Under the pieces are notes generated by a model. It saw nothing but the letters and a program-made list of their open reading frames with translations. It was not told the origin of the DNA and ran no database searches. A stretch of 64,000 nucleotides of DNA from Neobacillus sp. PS2-9 (GTDB lineage Bacteria > Bacillota > Bacilli > Bacillales > Cytobacillaceae), in NCBI RefSeq assembly GCF_030915525.1, contig NZ_CP133269.1:955001-1019000 (forward strand), read 5' to 3'. Both the position numbers and the translations under genes were made by a program. Shown piece after piece: positions 8,808-17,253 of the stretch (positions are counted from its first letter, which is position 1; each line of letters begins with the position of its first letter).

Positions 8808-9542
8808 TTGTACAGTTTATTGAGCAAGATAAGTGGAGTATTAAGTCAGCCGTTTTTTAACATCGCAAATAGCCTAGAATCGTGGCCAATTGTCTTTGCT
8901 TTAATCTTAGGGTTAGTAGGGGCCCTTGCTCCGTGTCAGCTTACTGGAAATATTAGTGCCGTAACCCTTTATGGGAATCGTTCTATTCAAAGAAATATAG
9001 CCTGGAAGGATGTCCTAAGCTTTACTTTAGGAAAAATAGTCGCCTTTTCGTTATTAGGTGCGTTGGTATGGCTGCTCGGTAGAGAAATTGAACAAAATCT
9101 AACCTTTTATTTTCCGTGGCTTCGAAAGATAATGGGACCTTTATTAATATTTGTTGGTTTATTTATGCTAGGGTTTATCAAATTGAGAGGAAATTTTCAG
9201 CTGTATAAAGGCTCAAAAGAATATAAACATGAAAACCCATTCGGTTCATTTATGCTAGGATTTAGTTTCTCACTTGCCTTTTGCCCGACGATGTTTATCC
9301 TCTTTTTTGTCACTTTAATGCCTGTCGTATTGGCTAGTCCGTATGGATTTGTTCTCCCCTCCGTCTTTGCCATTGGAACAGCTATTCCACTATTAATTTT
9401 CATTTTTATCATTTGGTACCTCGGTGGCAGCGGCGTGATTTTGAAAAAGGGAAGAAAGTTTGGTATGGTCATTCAATGGATTGCAGGTGGAATGATGCTA
9501 TTGTTAGGTATTTTTGATACCTTGACTTATTGGTCTTTGTAA
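8808..9542 (+). CDS. CcdA/DsbD-like multi-pass membrane protein
   Basis: 244 residues, about six transmembrane segments. The paired motifs LAPCQLT (about residue 42) and LAFCPTMF (about 160) place one Cys in each of two symmetrical helices, the arrangement of CcdA/DsbD-type thiol-disulfide reductant transporters. Related membrane proteins are also annotated as cytochrome c biogenesis or UreH-like. TTG 8808 is preceded by AAAGGTG. It has its own start behind a terminator, but lies next to the FTR1 genes; a role supplying reducing equivalents outside the membrane is plausible, the target unknown. Confidence 0.75.
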   Translation: MYSLLSKISGVLSQPFFNIANSLESWPIVFALILGLVGALAPCQLTGNISAVTLYGNRSIQRNIAWKDVLSFTLGKIVAFSLLGALVWLLGREIEQNLTFYFPWLRKIMGPLLIFVGLFMLGFIKLRGNFQLYKGSKEYKHENPFGSFMLGFSFSLAFCPTMFILFFVTLMPVVLASPYGFVLPSVFAIGTAIPLLIFIFIIWYLGGSGVILKKGRKFGMVIQWIAGGMMLLLGIFDTLTYWSL

Positions 9543-9598
9543 TAAAGCCTTCACCTCCTGAAAGCTGTTTCCATTCCAGTTAATTCGATCCTTATCAG

Positions 9599-9640
9599 CG
9601 AAGGAAACTCACGATGGTATGAGTTTACTACTAACCTTCG
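9599..9640. other. Imperfect hairpin in spacer before the surface protein
   Basis: CGAAGG (9599-9604) pairs with CCTTCG (9635-9640), enclosing AACTCA / TGAGTT around an 8-nt loop. It lacks a T tract, so I do not call it a terminator. The remaining 9543-9796 spacer shows no gene. Confidence 0.4.
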
Positions 9641-9796
9641 TACAAAAATTACCTAAACAAATTCTTTAACACTCTTTATAGATTTTTTATTTTTATCCGT
9701 CCCCTTATGCCAATAGATAAATGTCATAAAAATGGTAATGGTAAATAGGAAATTAGCATGATATGATATTCTAAATATTGTAATTTAGTAGGAGGA

Positions 9797-12643
9797 ATGT
9801 TGTTTTTGAAAGCGTTTATACGGTCCTTATTTATCTTTGTTCTGTTGTTTGCTAGTGTGGGCCCTTTTATTACCGGAAAGTCGGTTAAAGCTGAGGGGAT
9901 AAGTGGTCCTATTAGTTTGCCTTTCAAACCGAATGACACAGCTATAGACCCAAATAAACCAGTAATTTATGCTACAAAATTGGGAAGCAAGACGATATAT
10001 GCAGTGAATTTTTCCACTGGGGAAATTAAGACTCTTAATCTACCATATCCAGCTGAAAGATTAGACTTCAATAATAATAAGCTTTATGTTACTCAGCTAA
10101 AAATGAGTCATGATTCTTATAATGACGGGCCATTCTCTGGCGCCATTGCTGAAGTGGACTCTGCCACTTTTACGCTCAGCAGTGTTTTGGACATTAACCA
10201 AGATCCATATGATATCGCTGCTGATAATCAAGGGTTTGTATATATTTCACCTGGTTCCGGTCAGTGGGACAACTTAAAAGTATACTCCATGAAAGATAAA
10301 AAAGAAGTGGTCCAAACGGTAAAATATCCAGGTACAAACATCTATGAAAAAACCAATATCTTTTACAATGCAGAAACATCAAAAGTCTATGGCATTGATA
10401 CTTCTCTTAGTCCACGAGATATTGAGGCTTTTGAAGTAGTGAATGGTACGATTCAAAATCATTATGATTCTCCTTATCATGGTGATTATCCACTAGATGT
10501 ATCTGCGAAATTTTCTCCAGATGGTCAGTATATTTACAATACTGGTGGTACGGTCTTTGAGCTTGCTACCTATCAATCTGGGGATATGACTTACCGTTTT
10601 TCTTTTGGGAAAAAATATAATGATTACGAGTTTAGCATGCCGCTTGGTCTGACCTTTGCAGCGAGCACAACTAGTGGAATCGACGTATATCAATATGATA
10701 CAAAAACGTACCTCTACTCATTAAGAAAAGATTTAAATGTTCAAAAGCTTCATATCCAGAACGGTGTTTTAGTCACGATTAATAAAGATAGCAACGGGAA
10801 TTATTTTATTGAGACAATGAATGCGGATACGCCGCCATCTTCAGGTGTTCCCACTACTCCTGGTGTCCCTGACCCAGCGGGAACTCTTACTAACCTTGGA
10901 TTTAAGCCAAATGATACAGCCATTGACCCGAATAGGCCTATTGTTTATATGACAAAATTGGGCAGCAAAACAATCTATTCAGCCAATGTGTCAACCGGTG
11001 AGATTAAATCCTTAGCCCTTCCATACCCAGCAGAGAGGCTGGAGTTATATAATAATAAGCTGTATGTCACACAACATAAAATGACTCATCAATATGTTGC
11101 TTCCACACTCATTGGAGCGATTGCGGAAGTAGATACAAAAACCTTCGCATTAACGAGAGTCATTGATGTTGATGCAGATCCGTATGATATTGCGATTGAT
11201 AAAAATGGCTATATTTATATTGCTCCTGGTTCTGACCAGTGGGAAAACATGAAGGTTTACTCTCTGACAACAGGTGGGGAAGTACCTAACACTTATATTG
11301 CCAATATGCGTGCATGGTCTTATCTATATGCTAATCCTGAAGCATCAAAGATTTATTCTATTTCAACGGATACAAGCCCAAGAGATGTGGATGCTTTTGA
11401 AGTAGATAACGGAACAATAAAGAAGCACTATGATTCTCCTTATCATGGGGACTATCCTCTTGATCCTTTTGCAAAAATCACACCAGATGGCGCGAGCATG
11501 TACAATAATAGTGGTATTGTGTTTGATTTGGCGATATACCAATCAGGGGACATGACTTATTCCTTCCAATTAGGCAGAAAATATAATGATTATGAGTTTA
11601 GCTTACAGGACCAACTAACGTTTGCTGCTAGAGTTGATGGCGGAATCGATGTGTATCAATATAATACAAATAAGTATTTATACACGATTAAGCAGGATCT
11701 TACGGTTCAAAAGCTTCATTTTCAGAATGGGCAATTGATTGCTGTCACTACCAGCAGTGACGGAAAGTATTCTATTGTTAGTATTGATGCTAAAACAGTG
11801 GGTACAGTGGATACACCACCGAGCACTCCGACAGATCCGGGTACACCGACAGATCCGGTGACGCCTCCACCAGCCTCACCAGTAGGATGGCTTGAGGCTG
11901 CGACCCTTATTTGGAACGATGATATTGAAGATTTTGATTTTCATGATAACTTTTATGATGGTGTTACAAATGTGCCACTAGATAGTTTGTTAGGTTTTCA
12001 TTTTGATTTGAATGTTGAGCTTGCTGACGAATCCCTAATAACAATAAAAGGACCAGAAGGTTATGTTGAAACATACAATGAGACATCTGATGATACCTTA
12101 ATTGTTATACCTGATGTGCTGAAAGGCAGTACAACCTACACTTTAACGATAAAAAAAGAGGCGTTAACAGGACCTCAAGGCCAAAATTTAGCTAATGACA
12201 TTATCATCAAGTTCAAAACAGCATCCAATTGGAAGCAGTATGATGGAAAATGGTATTACTATGATCCGGCGATCGGTGATTATGTGACAGGCTGGAAACA
12301 GGTTTCGGGAATTTGGTACTACTTCAATGCTGATGGCGAAATGCAGACGGGATGGAAAAAGGTTAAAAATGTCTGGTATTTCTTTGCGAATAGTGGTGCG
12401 ATGAAGACTGGCTGGTTAAAGCAAGGCACAACCTGGTACTACCTTGATGGCAACGGTGCGATGAAAACAGGTTGGTTGAAACAAGGCGGAACTTGGTATT
12501 ATTTGGCTGGCAGCGGTGCAATGAAAATGGGGTGGGTTCTCGTCGGCAAAAGCTGGTACTATTTTTACAGCAGCGGTGCCATGGCCTACAACACCAAAAT
12601 GGGGGGCTACAAGCTTGGCCCAACAGGTGCAATGATAAAATAG
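9797..12643 (+). CDS. Large secreted surface protein: duplicated propeller-like domain plus wall-binding repeats
   Basis: 948 residues. After a signal peptide (about 1-33), two long homologous halves (about 45-345 and 370-668) share blocks such as FKPNDTAIDPN, LPYPAERL, DSPYHGDYPLD and YQSGDMTY; their short beta-rich units (VDSATFTLSSVLDINQDPYDIA) look like a YVTN/NHL-type propeller. A Pro/Thr linker is followed by an Ig-like SbsA-type domain (about 698-812) and a tail of about six WYYxxxxGAMxTGW repeats (814-948), the choline-binding-like cell-wall attachment family. The ATG at 9797 is only 1 nt after GGAGG, so TTG 9800 or 9806 is a more likely true start. Ligand unknown; a cell-surface display or adhesion role is inferred. 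Confidence 0.85.
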   Translation: MLFLKAFIRSLFIFVLLFASVGPFITGKSVKAEGISGPISLPFKPNDTAIDPNKPVIYATKLGSKTIYAVNFSTGEIKTLNLPYPAERLDFNNNKLYVTQLKMSHDSYNDGPFSGAIAEVDSATFTLSSVLDINQDPYDIAADNQGFVYISPGSGQWDNLKVYSMKDKKEVVQTVKYPGTNIYEKTNIFYNAETSKVYGIDTSLSPRDIEAFEVVNGTIQNHYDSPYHGDYPLDVSAKFSPDGQYIYNTGGTVFELATYQSGDMTYRFSFGKKYNDYEFSMPLGLTFAASTTSGIDVYQYDTKTYLYSLRKDLNVQKLHIQNGVLVTINKDSNGNYFIETMNADTPPSSGVPTTPGVPDPAGTLTNLGFKPNDTAIDPNRPIVYMTKLGSKTIYSANVSTGEIKSLALPYPAERLELYNNKLYVTQHKMTHQYVASTLIGAIAEVDTKTFALTRVIDVDADPYDIAIDKNGYIYIAPGSDQWENMKVYSLTTGGEVPNTYIANMRAWSYLYANPEASKIYSISTDTSPRDVDAFEVDNGTIKKHYDSPYHGDYPLDPFAKITPDGASMYNNSGIVFDLAIYQSGDMTYSFQLGRKYNDYEFSLQDQLTFAARVDGGIDVYQYNTNKYLYTIKQDLTVQKLHFQNGQLIAVTTSSDGKYSIVSIDAKTVGTVDTPPSTPTDPGTPTDPVTPPPASPVGWLEAATLIWNDDIEDFDFHDNFYDGVTNVPLDSLLGFHFDLNVELADESLITIKGPEGYVETYNETSDDTLIVIPDVLKGSTTYTLTIKKEALTGPQGQNLANDIIIKFKTASNWKQYDGKWYYYDPAIGDYVTGWKQVSGIWYYFNADGEMQTGWKKVKNVWYFFANSGAMKTGWLKQGTTWYYLDGNGAMKTGWLKQGGTWYYLAGSGAMKMGWVLVGKSWYYFYSSGAMAYNTKMGGYKLGPTGAMIK

Positions 12644-12651
12644 TGTATAAG

Positions 12652-12709
12652 AAAAACCATATGAGCATGGCCTTTTGGACCTATGCTCATATGGTTTTTT
12701 CTTTTTTTC
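12652..12709 (+). terminator. Strong terminator after the surface protein
   Basis: A 14-bp perfect stem AACCATATGAGCAT / ATGCTCATATGGTT (12655-12668 with 12683-12696) with A-rich and T-rich flanks on both sides. Confidence 0.95.
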
Positions 12710-12786
12710 TTTATTTATCCACTATGTTTGGTAAAATGTTCAATATTAGTGAAACATAATATGAAAATATCAGAGGGGGAGTACTG

Positions 12787-13071
12787 TTGAAAAAGATAGT
12801 CAATCCAGAGGACAATCGATTTAGGATCGCGCATAGAGAAGCATGGATAGGTGTCATCCTTGTTCTCATCAATTTTATCTGGTGGTATGGCTTTGGCTAT
12901 GGCCTTGGCTCCGGTAATGTTAACAACTACTCATACATATTTGGACTGCCTGCATGGTTCTTTTACAGTTGTATTGTTGGCTTTATTGTTATGGTCATAC
13001 TAGTTGTTTTGACCATCAAATTTTTATTCAAAGATGTACCCTTTGAAGTGGAAGAGGGGGAGAGAAAGTGA
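12787..13071 (+). CDS. yhdT: YhdT-like small membrane protein (DUF997)
   Basis: 94 residues, TTG start behind GAGGGGGAG. Two hydrophobic segments (WIGVILVLINFIWWYGFGYGLG and WFFYSCIVGFIVMVILVVLTI) with a short acidic tail match DUF997/YhdT, which is encoded directly upstream of panF in many bacteria, including Escherichia coli. It overlaps panF by 4 nt (GTGA), implying coupled translation. Its role is unproven; a small accessory subunit for the pantothenate symporter is the usual guess. Confidence 0.85.
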   Translation: MKKIVNPEDNRFRIAHREAWIGVILVLINFIWWYGFGYGLGSGNVNNYSYIFGLPAWFFYSCIVGFIVMVILVVLTIKFLFKDVPFEVEEGERK

Positions 13072-14519
13072 ACTGGCCCGTTATCACACCGTTGATTATC
13101 TTCTTATTAATTATTTTTGCGATTGGCCTTTGGTCAAACAAACGAGTCATTAAAACGAATTCATTCCTAGAGGAGTACTTTTTAGGGGAACGCCAAATGG
13201 GCGGCTTTATTCTAGCCATGACGATGGTTGCTACCTACGGAAGTGCCAGCAGCTTTATCGGTGGCCCCGGAATTGCCTATACACAGGGGTTAGGCTGGGT
13301 CCTGCTTGCGATGGCTCAACTGGCAACCGGTTATTTTACCTTAATGGTACTAGGAAAGAAATTTGCTATTGTCGCTCGGCAGTATAAAGCTATCACATTA
13401 ATAGACTTCCTGAAGGAACGGTATAAAAGCAAAACAGTCGTGTTACTTTCTGCAGCAAGTATTATTATTTTTCTTTTTTCCTCAATGACAGCCCAGTGGA
13501 TTGGTGGAGCCAGGCTGGTAGAAAGTTTAACAGGCCTTTCCTATACCACTGCATTATTGATTTTTGCCTTCTCTGTCCTTGTATTCGTGATTGTTGGCGG
13601 ATTTCGAGCAGTTGCATTAACGGATACTGTCCAAGGCGTTGTGATGTTTATGGGGACATTGATTCTGCTGATCGCAACCATTAAGGCTGGTGGTGGAATC
13701 CCTAAAATTATTTCTGATTTAGCAGTAGAGAACCCAAACCTGATCAGCCCATTTGGTGCGCAGCATAATCTGACTCCGGCGTATGTTTCATCTTTTTGGA
13801 TTTTAGTAGGGGTCGGTGTAGTTGGATTACCACAAATTACGGTGCGTGCGATGTCTTATAAAAATTCTAAGGCCATGCACAGTGCAATTATAATTGGTAC
13901 TATTGTAGTCGGCTTTATCATGCTTGGCATGCACCTGATTGGGGTGTTTGCCCGTCCTGTTCTACCAAATGTAAAAATTGGTGATACCGTCATGCCGTTG
14001 TTGTCGATGAAGGTCTTGCCACCGTATGTTGCCGGAATTGTCCTTGCAGCTCCTATGGCAGCGATTATGTCCACGGTAGATGCCTTATTAATTCTTGTAA
14101 GCTCTGCATTAGTAAAGGATGTTTATTTAAATTATATCAAGCCACACGCAGGAGACGACCATGTAAAAAAGGTCAGCTTCAGTGTCACGGCGGTGATTGG
14201 GATTCTTGTTATCCTGCTTGCTTTAAGTCCACCTGATTTAATTGTCTGGCTGAATTTATTCTCGTTTGGCGGTCTTGAATCTGTCTTTATTTGGCCTGTA
14301 GTTTTAGGGTTGTATTGGAGTAAGGGGAATAAGTATGGAGCGATAACATCTATGATTGTGGGAATGGGGTCTTATATATTATTAGACCGTTTTCATCCAA
14401 ATGCATTTGGCCTTCATACAGTGGTTATGCCGATTTTACTTTCATTTCTTTGTTTTGTACTAGTAAGCTTGATGACAAGTCAAAAAGAAGCAGTTCTTCA
14501 AATGAAGCATGAATCATAA
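13068..14519 (+). CDS. panF: PanF, sodium/pantothenate symporter
   Basis: 483 residues, about 13 membrane helices, sodium:solute symporter family. Visible family segments include SFLEEYFLGERQMGGF near the N-terminus, ATYGSASSFIGGPGIAY (sodium-site helix), GGFRAVALTDTVQG and APMAAIMSTVDALLI. These and the upstream yhdT identify PanF, which imports pantothenate for coenzyme A synthesis using the sodium gradient. The GTG start overlaps the preceding stop. No terminator is visible before the csbA promoter. Confidence 0.92.
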   Translation: MNWPVITPLIIFLLIIFAIGLWSNKRVIKTNSFLEEYFLGERQMGGFILAMTMVATYGSASSFIGGPGIAYTQGLGWVLLAMAQLATGYFTLMVLGKKFAIVARQYKAITLIDFLKERYKSKTVVLLSAASIIIFLFSSMTAQWIGGARLVESLTGLSYTTALLIFAFSVLVFVIVGGFRAVALTDTVQGVVMFMGTLILLIATIKAGGGIPKIISDLAVENPNLISPFGAQHNLTPAYVSSFWILVGVGVVGLPQITVRAMSYKNSKAMHSAIIIGTIVVGFIMLGMHLIGVFARPVLPNVKIGDTVMPLLSMKVLPPYVAGIVLAAPMAAIMSTVDALLILVSSALVKDVYLNYIKPHAGDDHVKKVSFSVTAVIGILVILLALSPPDLIVWLNLFSFGGLESVFIWPVVLGLYWSKGNKYGAITSMIVGMGSYILLDRFHPNAFGLHTVVMPILLSFLCFVLVSLMTSQKEAVLQMKHES

Positions 14520-14543
14520 GGTCCGCTGAATTTAATATTTTTG

Positions 14544-14572
14544 TTGCAATTTTGTTAATAAATTTCTAGAAT
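14544..14572 (+). promoter_or_regulatory. Predicted SigA promoter of csbA
   Basis: TTGCAA (14544-14549), 17-nt spacer, TAGAAT (14567-14572). I looked for the SigB pattern expected from B. subtilis csbA and found no convincing match. Confidence 0.55.
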
Positions 14573-14607
14573 TAATTAACAGAAATTTATTGAATGAGGT
14601 GTACCCA

Positions 14608-14847
14608 TTGGTAAATGTTATTGAATACTTGTCGGCACTTATTTTGCCAGGGTTACTAGTCCTGCTTTTTACACGGGTTACTTACAATCGACTGATCGGC
14701 CTTGTATTAACGGTTGCACTGATTGCAGCCTCTGTATATAAAGGGTATACGAATACCTTCGTGTTAATTGTCATTGATGCTTTCTCATTAACCGCTGGTT
14801 TCTGGCTGGCGGCTAAAATGAAGCCAAGAGCAGTGAAGAAGACCTAG
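14608..14847 (+). CDS. csbA: CsbA-like small membrane protein
   Basis: 79 residues, three hydrophobic helices (LSALILPGLLVLLF, LIGLVLTVALIAASVYKGYT, FVLIVIDAFSLTAGFWLAAKM). Size, the IAASVYKG core and position directly before uvrB-uvrA match CsbA of B. subtilis, a SigB-dependent general stress protein of unknown biochemical function. TTG 14608 is favoured because GAGGTG at 14596-14601 is 6 nt upstream; the longer frame from TTG 14590 would include that site. Confidence 0.85.
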   Translation: MVNVIEYLSALILPGLLVLLFTRVTYNRLIGLVLTVALIAASVYKGYTNTFVLIVIDAFSLTAGFWLAAKMKPRAVKKT

Positions 14848-14867
14848 TAATCTGAATTAATCTCCGA

Positions 14868-14897
14868 AAGTCTGTCAGGAAAACTGGCAGGCTTTTT
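14868..14897 (+). terminator. Terminator after csbA
   Basis: AAGTCTGTCAG pairs with CTGGCAGGCTT, followed by a T5 run. Confidence 0.85.
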
Positions 14898-14904
14898 ATT
14901 ATAT

Positions 14905-15089
14905 TGGCTCTGTTAAACTTGCCTGTTGATTTCCGCTCCAGGCACTTCGCTTTCCGTGGGTGTTTCGGCGGGCCTCCTCGGCGCTAGCGCCTGCGTGGTC
15001 TCCCCTGAACCATACTCCCACAGGAGTCTTCGTGCCTTCCGCTCCAATCAACAGGGTGTAAAAATCAGCACTGTTCTTTAACTCAGCCA
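14905..15089. mobile_element. MITE-like element with inverted ends and 6-bp target duplication
   Basis: A 185-bp GC-rich island in an AT-rich spacer. Its ends are imperfect inverted repeats (left TGGCTCTGTTAAAC, right end complement TGGCTGAGTTAAAG), with a second inner pair CCTGTTGATT / AATCAACAGG (14922-14931 and 15046-15055). TTATAT stands immediately outside both ends (14899-14904 and 15090-15095), as a target-site duplication would. It has no credible coding capacity. It separates csbA from the uvrB promoter. I recognise the general style from intergenic repeats of Bacillus relatives, but the family name is not known to me. Confidence 0.72.
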
Positions 15090-15115
15090 TTATATTAAAT
15101 GAAAAAATAAAAAAA

Positions 15116-15129
15116 CGAATACTAGTTCG
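15116..15129. promoter_or_regulatory. LexA (SOS) box upstream of uvrB
   Basis: CGAATACTAGTTCG has both half-sites of the Bacillus SOS box (CGAAC-N4-GTTCG) with one change. A TGG-TAGAAT extended -10 follows at 15159-15167. DNA-damage induction of uvrBA through LexA is expected. Confidence 0.75.
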
Positions 15130-15266
15130 CATATTGTTGGTTTGTTTTTGGGGTATTGTGGTAGAATGTTAATATGAAATTTTAGAGGATACACTTTCCA
15201 GCACCATCCCGATCAATAACTAGATTTTTAGCTGAAAAGTGATTTATTTGTACGGGAGGAAATCGT

Positions 15267-17246
15267 GTGAAAGACCAATTTGAATTAGTCTCAGCGTACT
15301 CTCCACAGGGGGATCAGCCGGAAGCGATTCGCCAGTTAGTCGAGGGCATTCGAAATAATAAGCGTCATCAAACACTCCTTGGGGCAACAGGAACAGGAAA
15401 GACGTTCACCGTTTCAAATGTGATTAAAGAGGTTAATAAACCAACCCTTGTCATTGCCCACAACAAAACATTGGCAGGACAGCTGTACAGCGAGTTTAAG
15501 GAATTTTTCCCGAACAACGCGGTAGAGTATTTTGTCAGCTACTATGATTACTATCAACCGGAAGCGTATGTGCCGCAAACCGATACCTTCATTGAAAAAG
15601 ATGCTAGCATCAACGATGAAATTGATAAATTGCGCCACTCGGCCACTTCTTCTCTTTTTGAACGGAAAGATGTCATCATCATCGCCAGTGTCTCTTGTAT
15701 CTATGGTCTCGGTTCTCCGGAAGAATACCGTGAGATGGTCCTATCGCTTAGAAGTGGTATGGAAATCGAGCGCAATCACCTGCTCCATCGCTTAGTCGAT
15801 ATCCAATATGAACGAAATGATATTGATTTTAAACGCGGTACCTTTCGGGTTCGTGGAGACGTGGTCGAAATTTTCCCCGTTTCACGTGATGAGCATTGTG
15901 TGCGCGTAGAATTTTTCGGTGATGAAATCGACCGGATTCGTGAAGTGGATGCGCTCACAGGTGAAATTATTGGTGAACGCGAGCATATCGCCATTTTTCC
16001 AGCCTCCCACTTCGTTACACGAGAAGAGAAAATGCGCGTTGCCATTCAGAATATCGAAAAAGAACTGGAGGAACGCCTTGAGGAGCTGCGAGCGGACAAT
16101 AAGTTACTTGAAGCCCAGCGAATTGAACAGCGGACCCGCTATGATTTAGAAATGATGCGAGAAATGGGTTTTTGTTCAGGCATTGAAAATTATTCACGCC
16201 ACCTTACCTTAAGGCCGGCAGGATCGACGCCGTATACACTGCTGGATTATTTTCCAGAAGACTTTCTCATGATTATCGATGAATCCCATGTTACCCTGCC
16301 ACAAATCAGGGGTATGTTTAATGGTGACAAAGCAAGGAAACAAGTCCTCGTGGACCATGGTTTCCGTCTACCATCGGCTCTTGATAACCGGCCGTTAACC
16401 TTTGATGAATTTGAAAAGCATGTTCACAACGCCATCTTTGTTTCGGCGACTCCTGGACCATATGAATTGGAGCATACGCCGGACATGGTTCAGCAAATCA
16501 TCCGCCCGACGGGACTCTTAGATCCAACGATTGAGATCCGACCGATTGAGGGACAAATTGATGATTTAATCGGTGAAATTCACGAACGTGTGAAGAAAAA
16601 TGAACGTGTCCTTGTCACTACTTTGACGAAGAAAATGTCAGAGGATTTAACCGATTATCTAAAAGAAATCGGGATTAAAGTTCAATATTTACATTCAGAA
16701 GTGAAAACGCTAGAACGAATTGAAATCATCCGTGAACTGCGAATGGGGAAATATGACGTTCTTATTGGAATCAACCTGCTCCGTGAAGGTTTAGATATTC
16801 CTGAGGTGTCACTCATAACCATTCTTGATGCAGACAAAGAAGGCTTCCTCCGCTCCGAGCGCTCACTCATTCAGACGATTGGCCGGGCAGCACGGAATGC
16901 CAATGGACATGTCATTATGTACGCTGATCGCATGACGAATTCGATGGAGCTGGCGATTAGCGAAACAAGGCGGCGCCGTGCCACCCAAGAAGAATATAAC
17001 GAAAAGCACGGAATAACGCCAAAGACTATTCAAAAAGCAATCCGTGATGTCATACGTGCGACACATGCGGCCGAGGAGCAAGAAGAGTACGCACCAGCCG
17101 CATCCTTCAGCAAGATGAACAAGAAGGAAAGAGAAAAGCTGATTGCTACGATGGAAAAAGAGATGAAGGCAGAAGCAAAGGCATTAAACTTCGAACGTGC
17201 TGCCGAGCTTCGTGACCTATTATTGGAACTTAAAGCGGAAGGATGA
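15267..17246 (+). CDS. uvrB: UvrB, excinuclease ABC subunit B
   Basis: 659 residues, close to the family norm. It loads onto damaged DNA with UvrA and recruits UvrC for dual incision. Walker A is GATGTGKT near residue 39; the [12 protein letters not shown] beta-hairpin region that clamps the strands is at about 92-103; DESH (helicase motif II) is near 338; the C-terminal UVR motif ([18 protein letters not shown]) that contacts UvrC is at about 637-654. GTG 15267 is preceded by GGGAGG. It is 7 nt upstream of uvrA in one operon, with a LexA box 137 nt upstream. Confidence 0.98.
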   Translation: MKDQFELVSAYSPQGDQPEAIRQLVEGIRNNKRHQTLLGATGTGKTFTVSNVIKEVNKPTLVIAHNKTLAGQLYSEFKEFFPNNAVEYFVSYYDYYQPEAYVPQTDTFIEKDASINDEIDKLRHSATSSLFERKDVIIIASVSCIYGLGSPEEYREMVLSLRSGMEIERNHLLHRLVDIQYERNDIDFKRGTFRVRGDVVEIFPVSRDEHCVRVEFFGDEIDRIREVDALTGEIIGEREHIAIFPASHFVTREEKMRVAIQNIEKELEERLEELRADNKLLEAQRIEQRTRYDLEMMREMGFCSGIENYSRHLTLRPAGSTPYTLLDYFPEDFLMIIDESHVTLPQIRGMFNGDKARKQVLVDHGFRLPSALDNRPLTFDEFEKHVHNAIFVSATPGPYELEHTPDMVQQIIRPTGLLDPTIEIRPIEGQIDDLIGEIHERVKKNERVLVTTLTKKMSEDLTDYLKEIGIKVQYLHSEVKTLERIEIIRELRMGKYDVLIGINLLREGLDIPEVSLITILDADKEGFLRSERSLIQTIGRAARNANGHVIMYADRMTNSMELAISETRRRRATQEEYNEKHGITPKTIQKAIRDVIRATHAAEEQEEYAPAASFSKMNKKEREKLIATMEKEMKAEAKALNFERAAELRDLLLELKAEG

Positions 17247-17253
17247 CGTATAC

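Noticed and set aside
14899..15132. Minus-strand 77-codon frame over the MITE-like element
   Set aside because: It simply follows the GC-rich palindromic element and has no ribosome site or recognisable domain.
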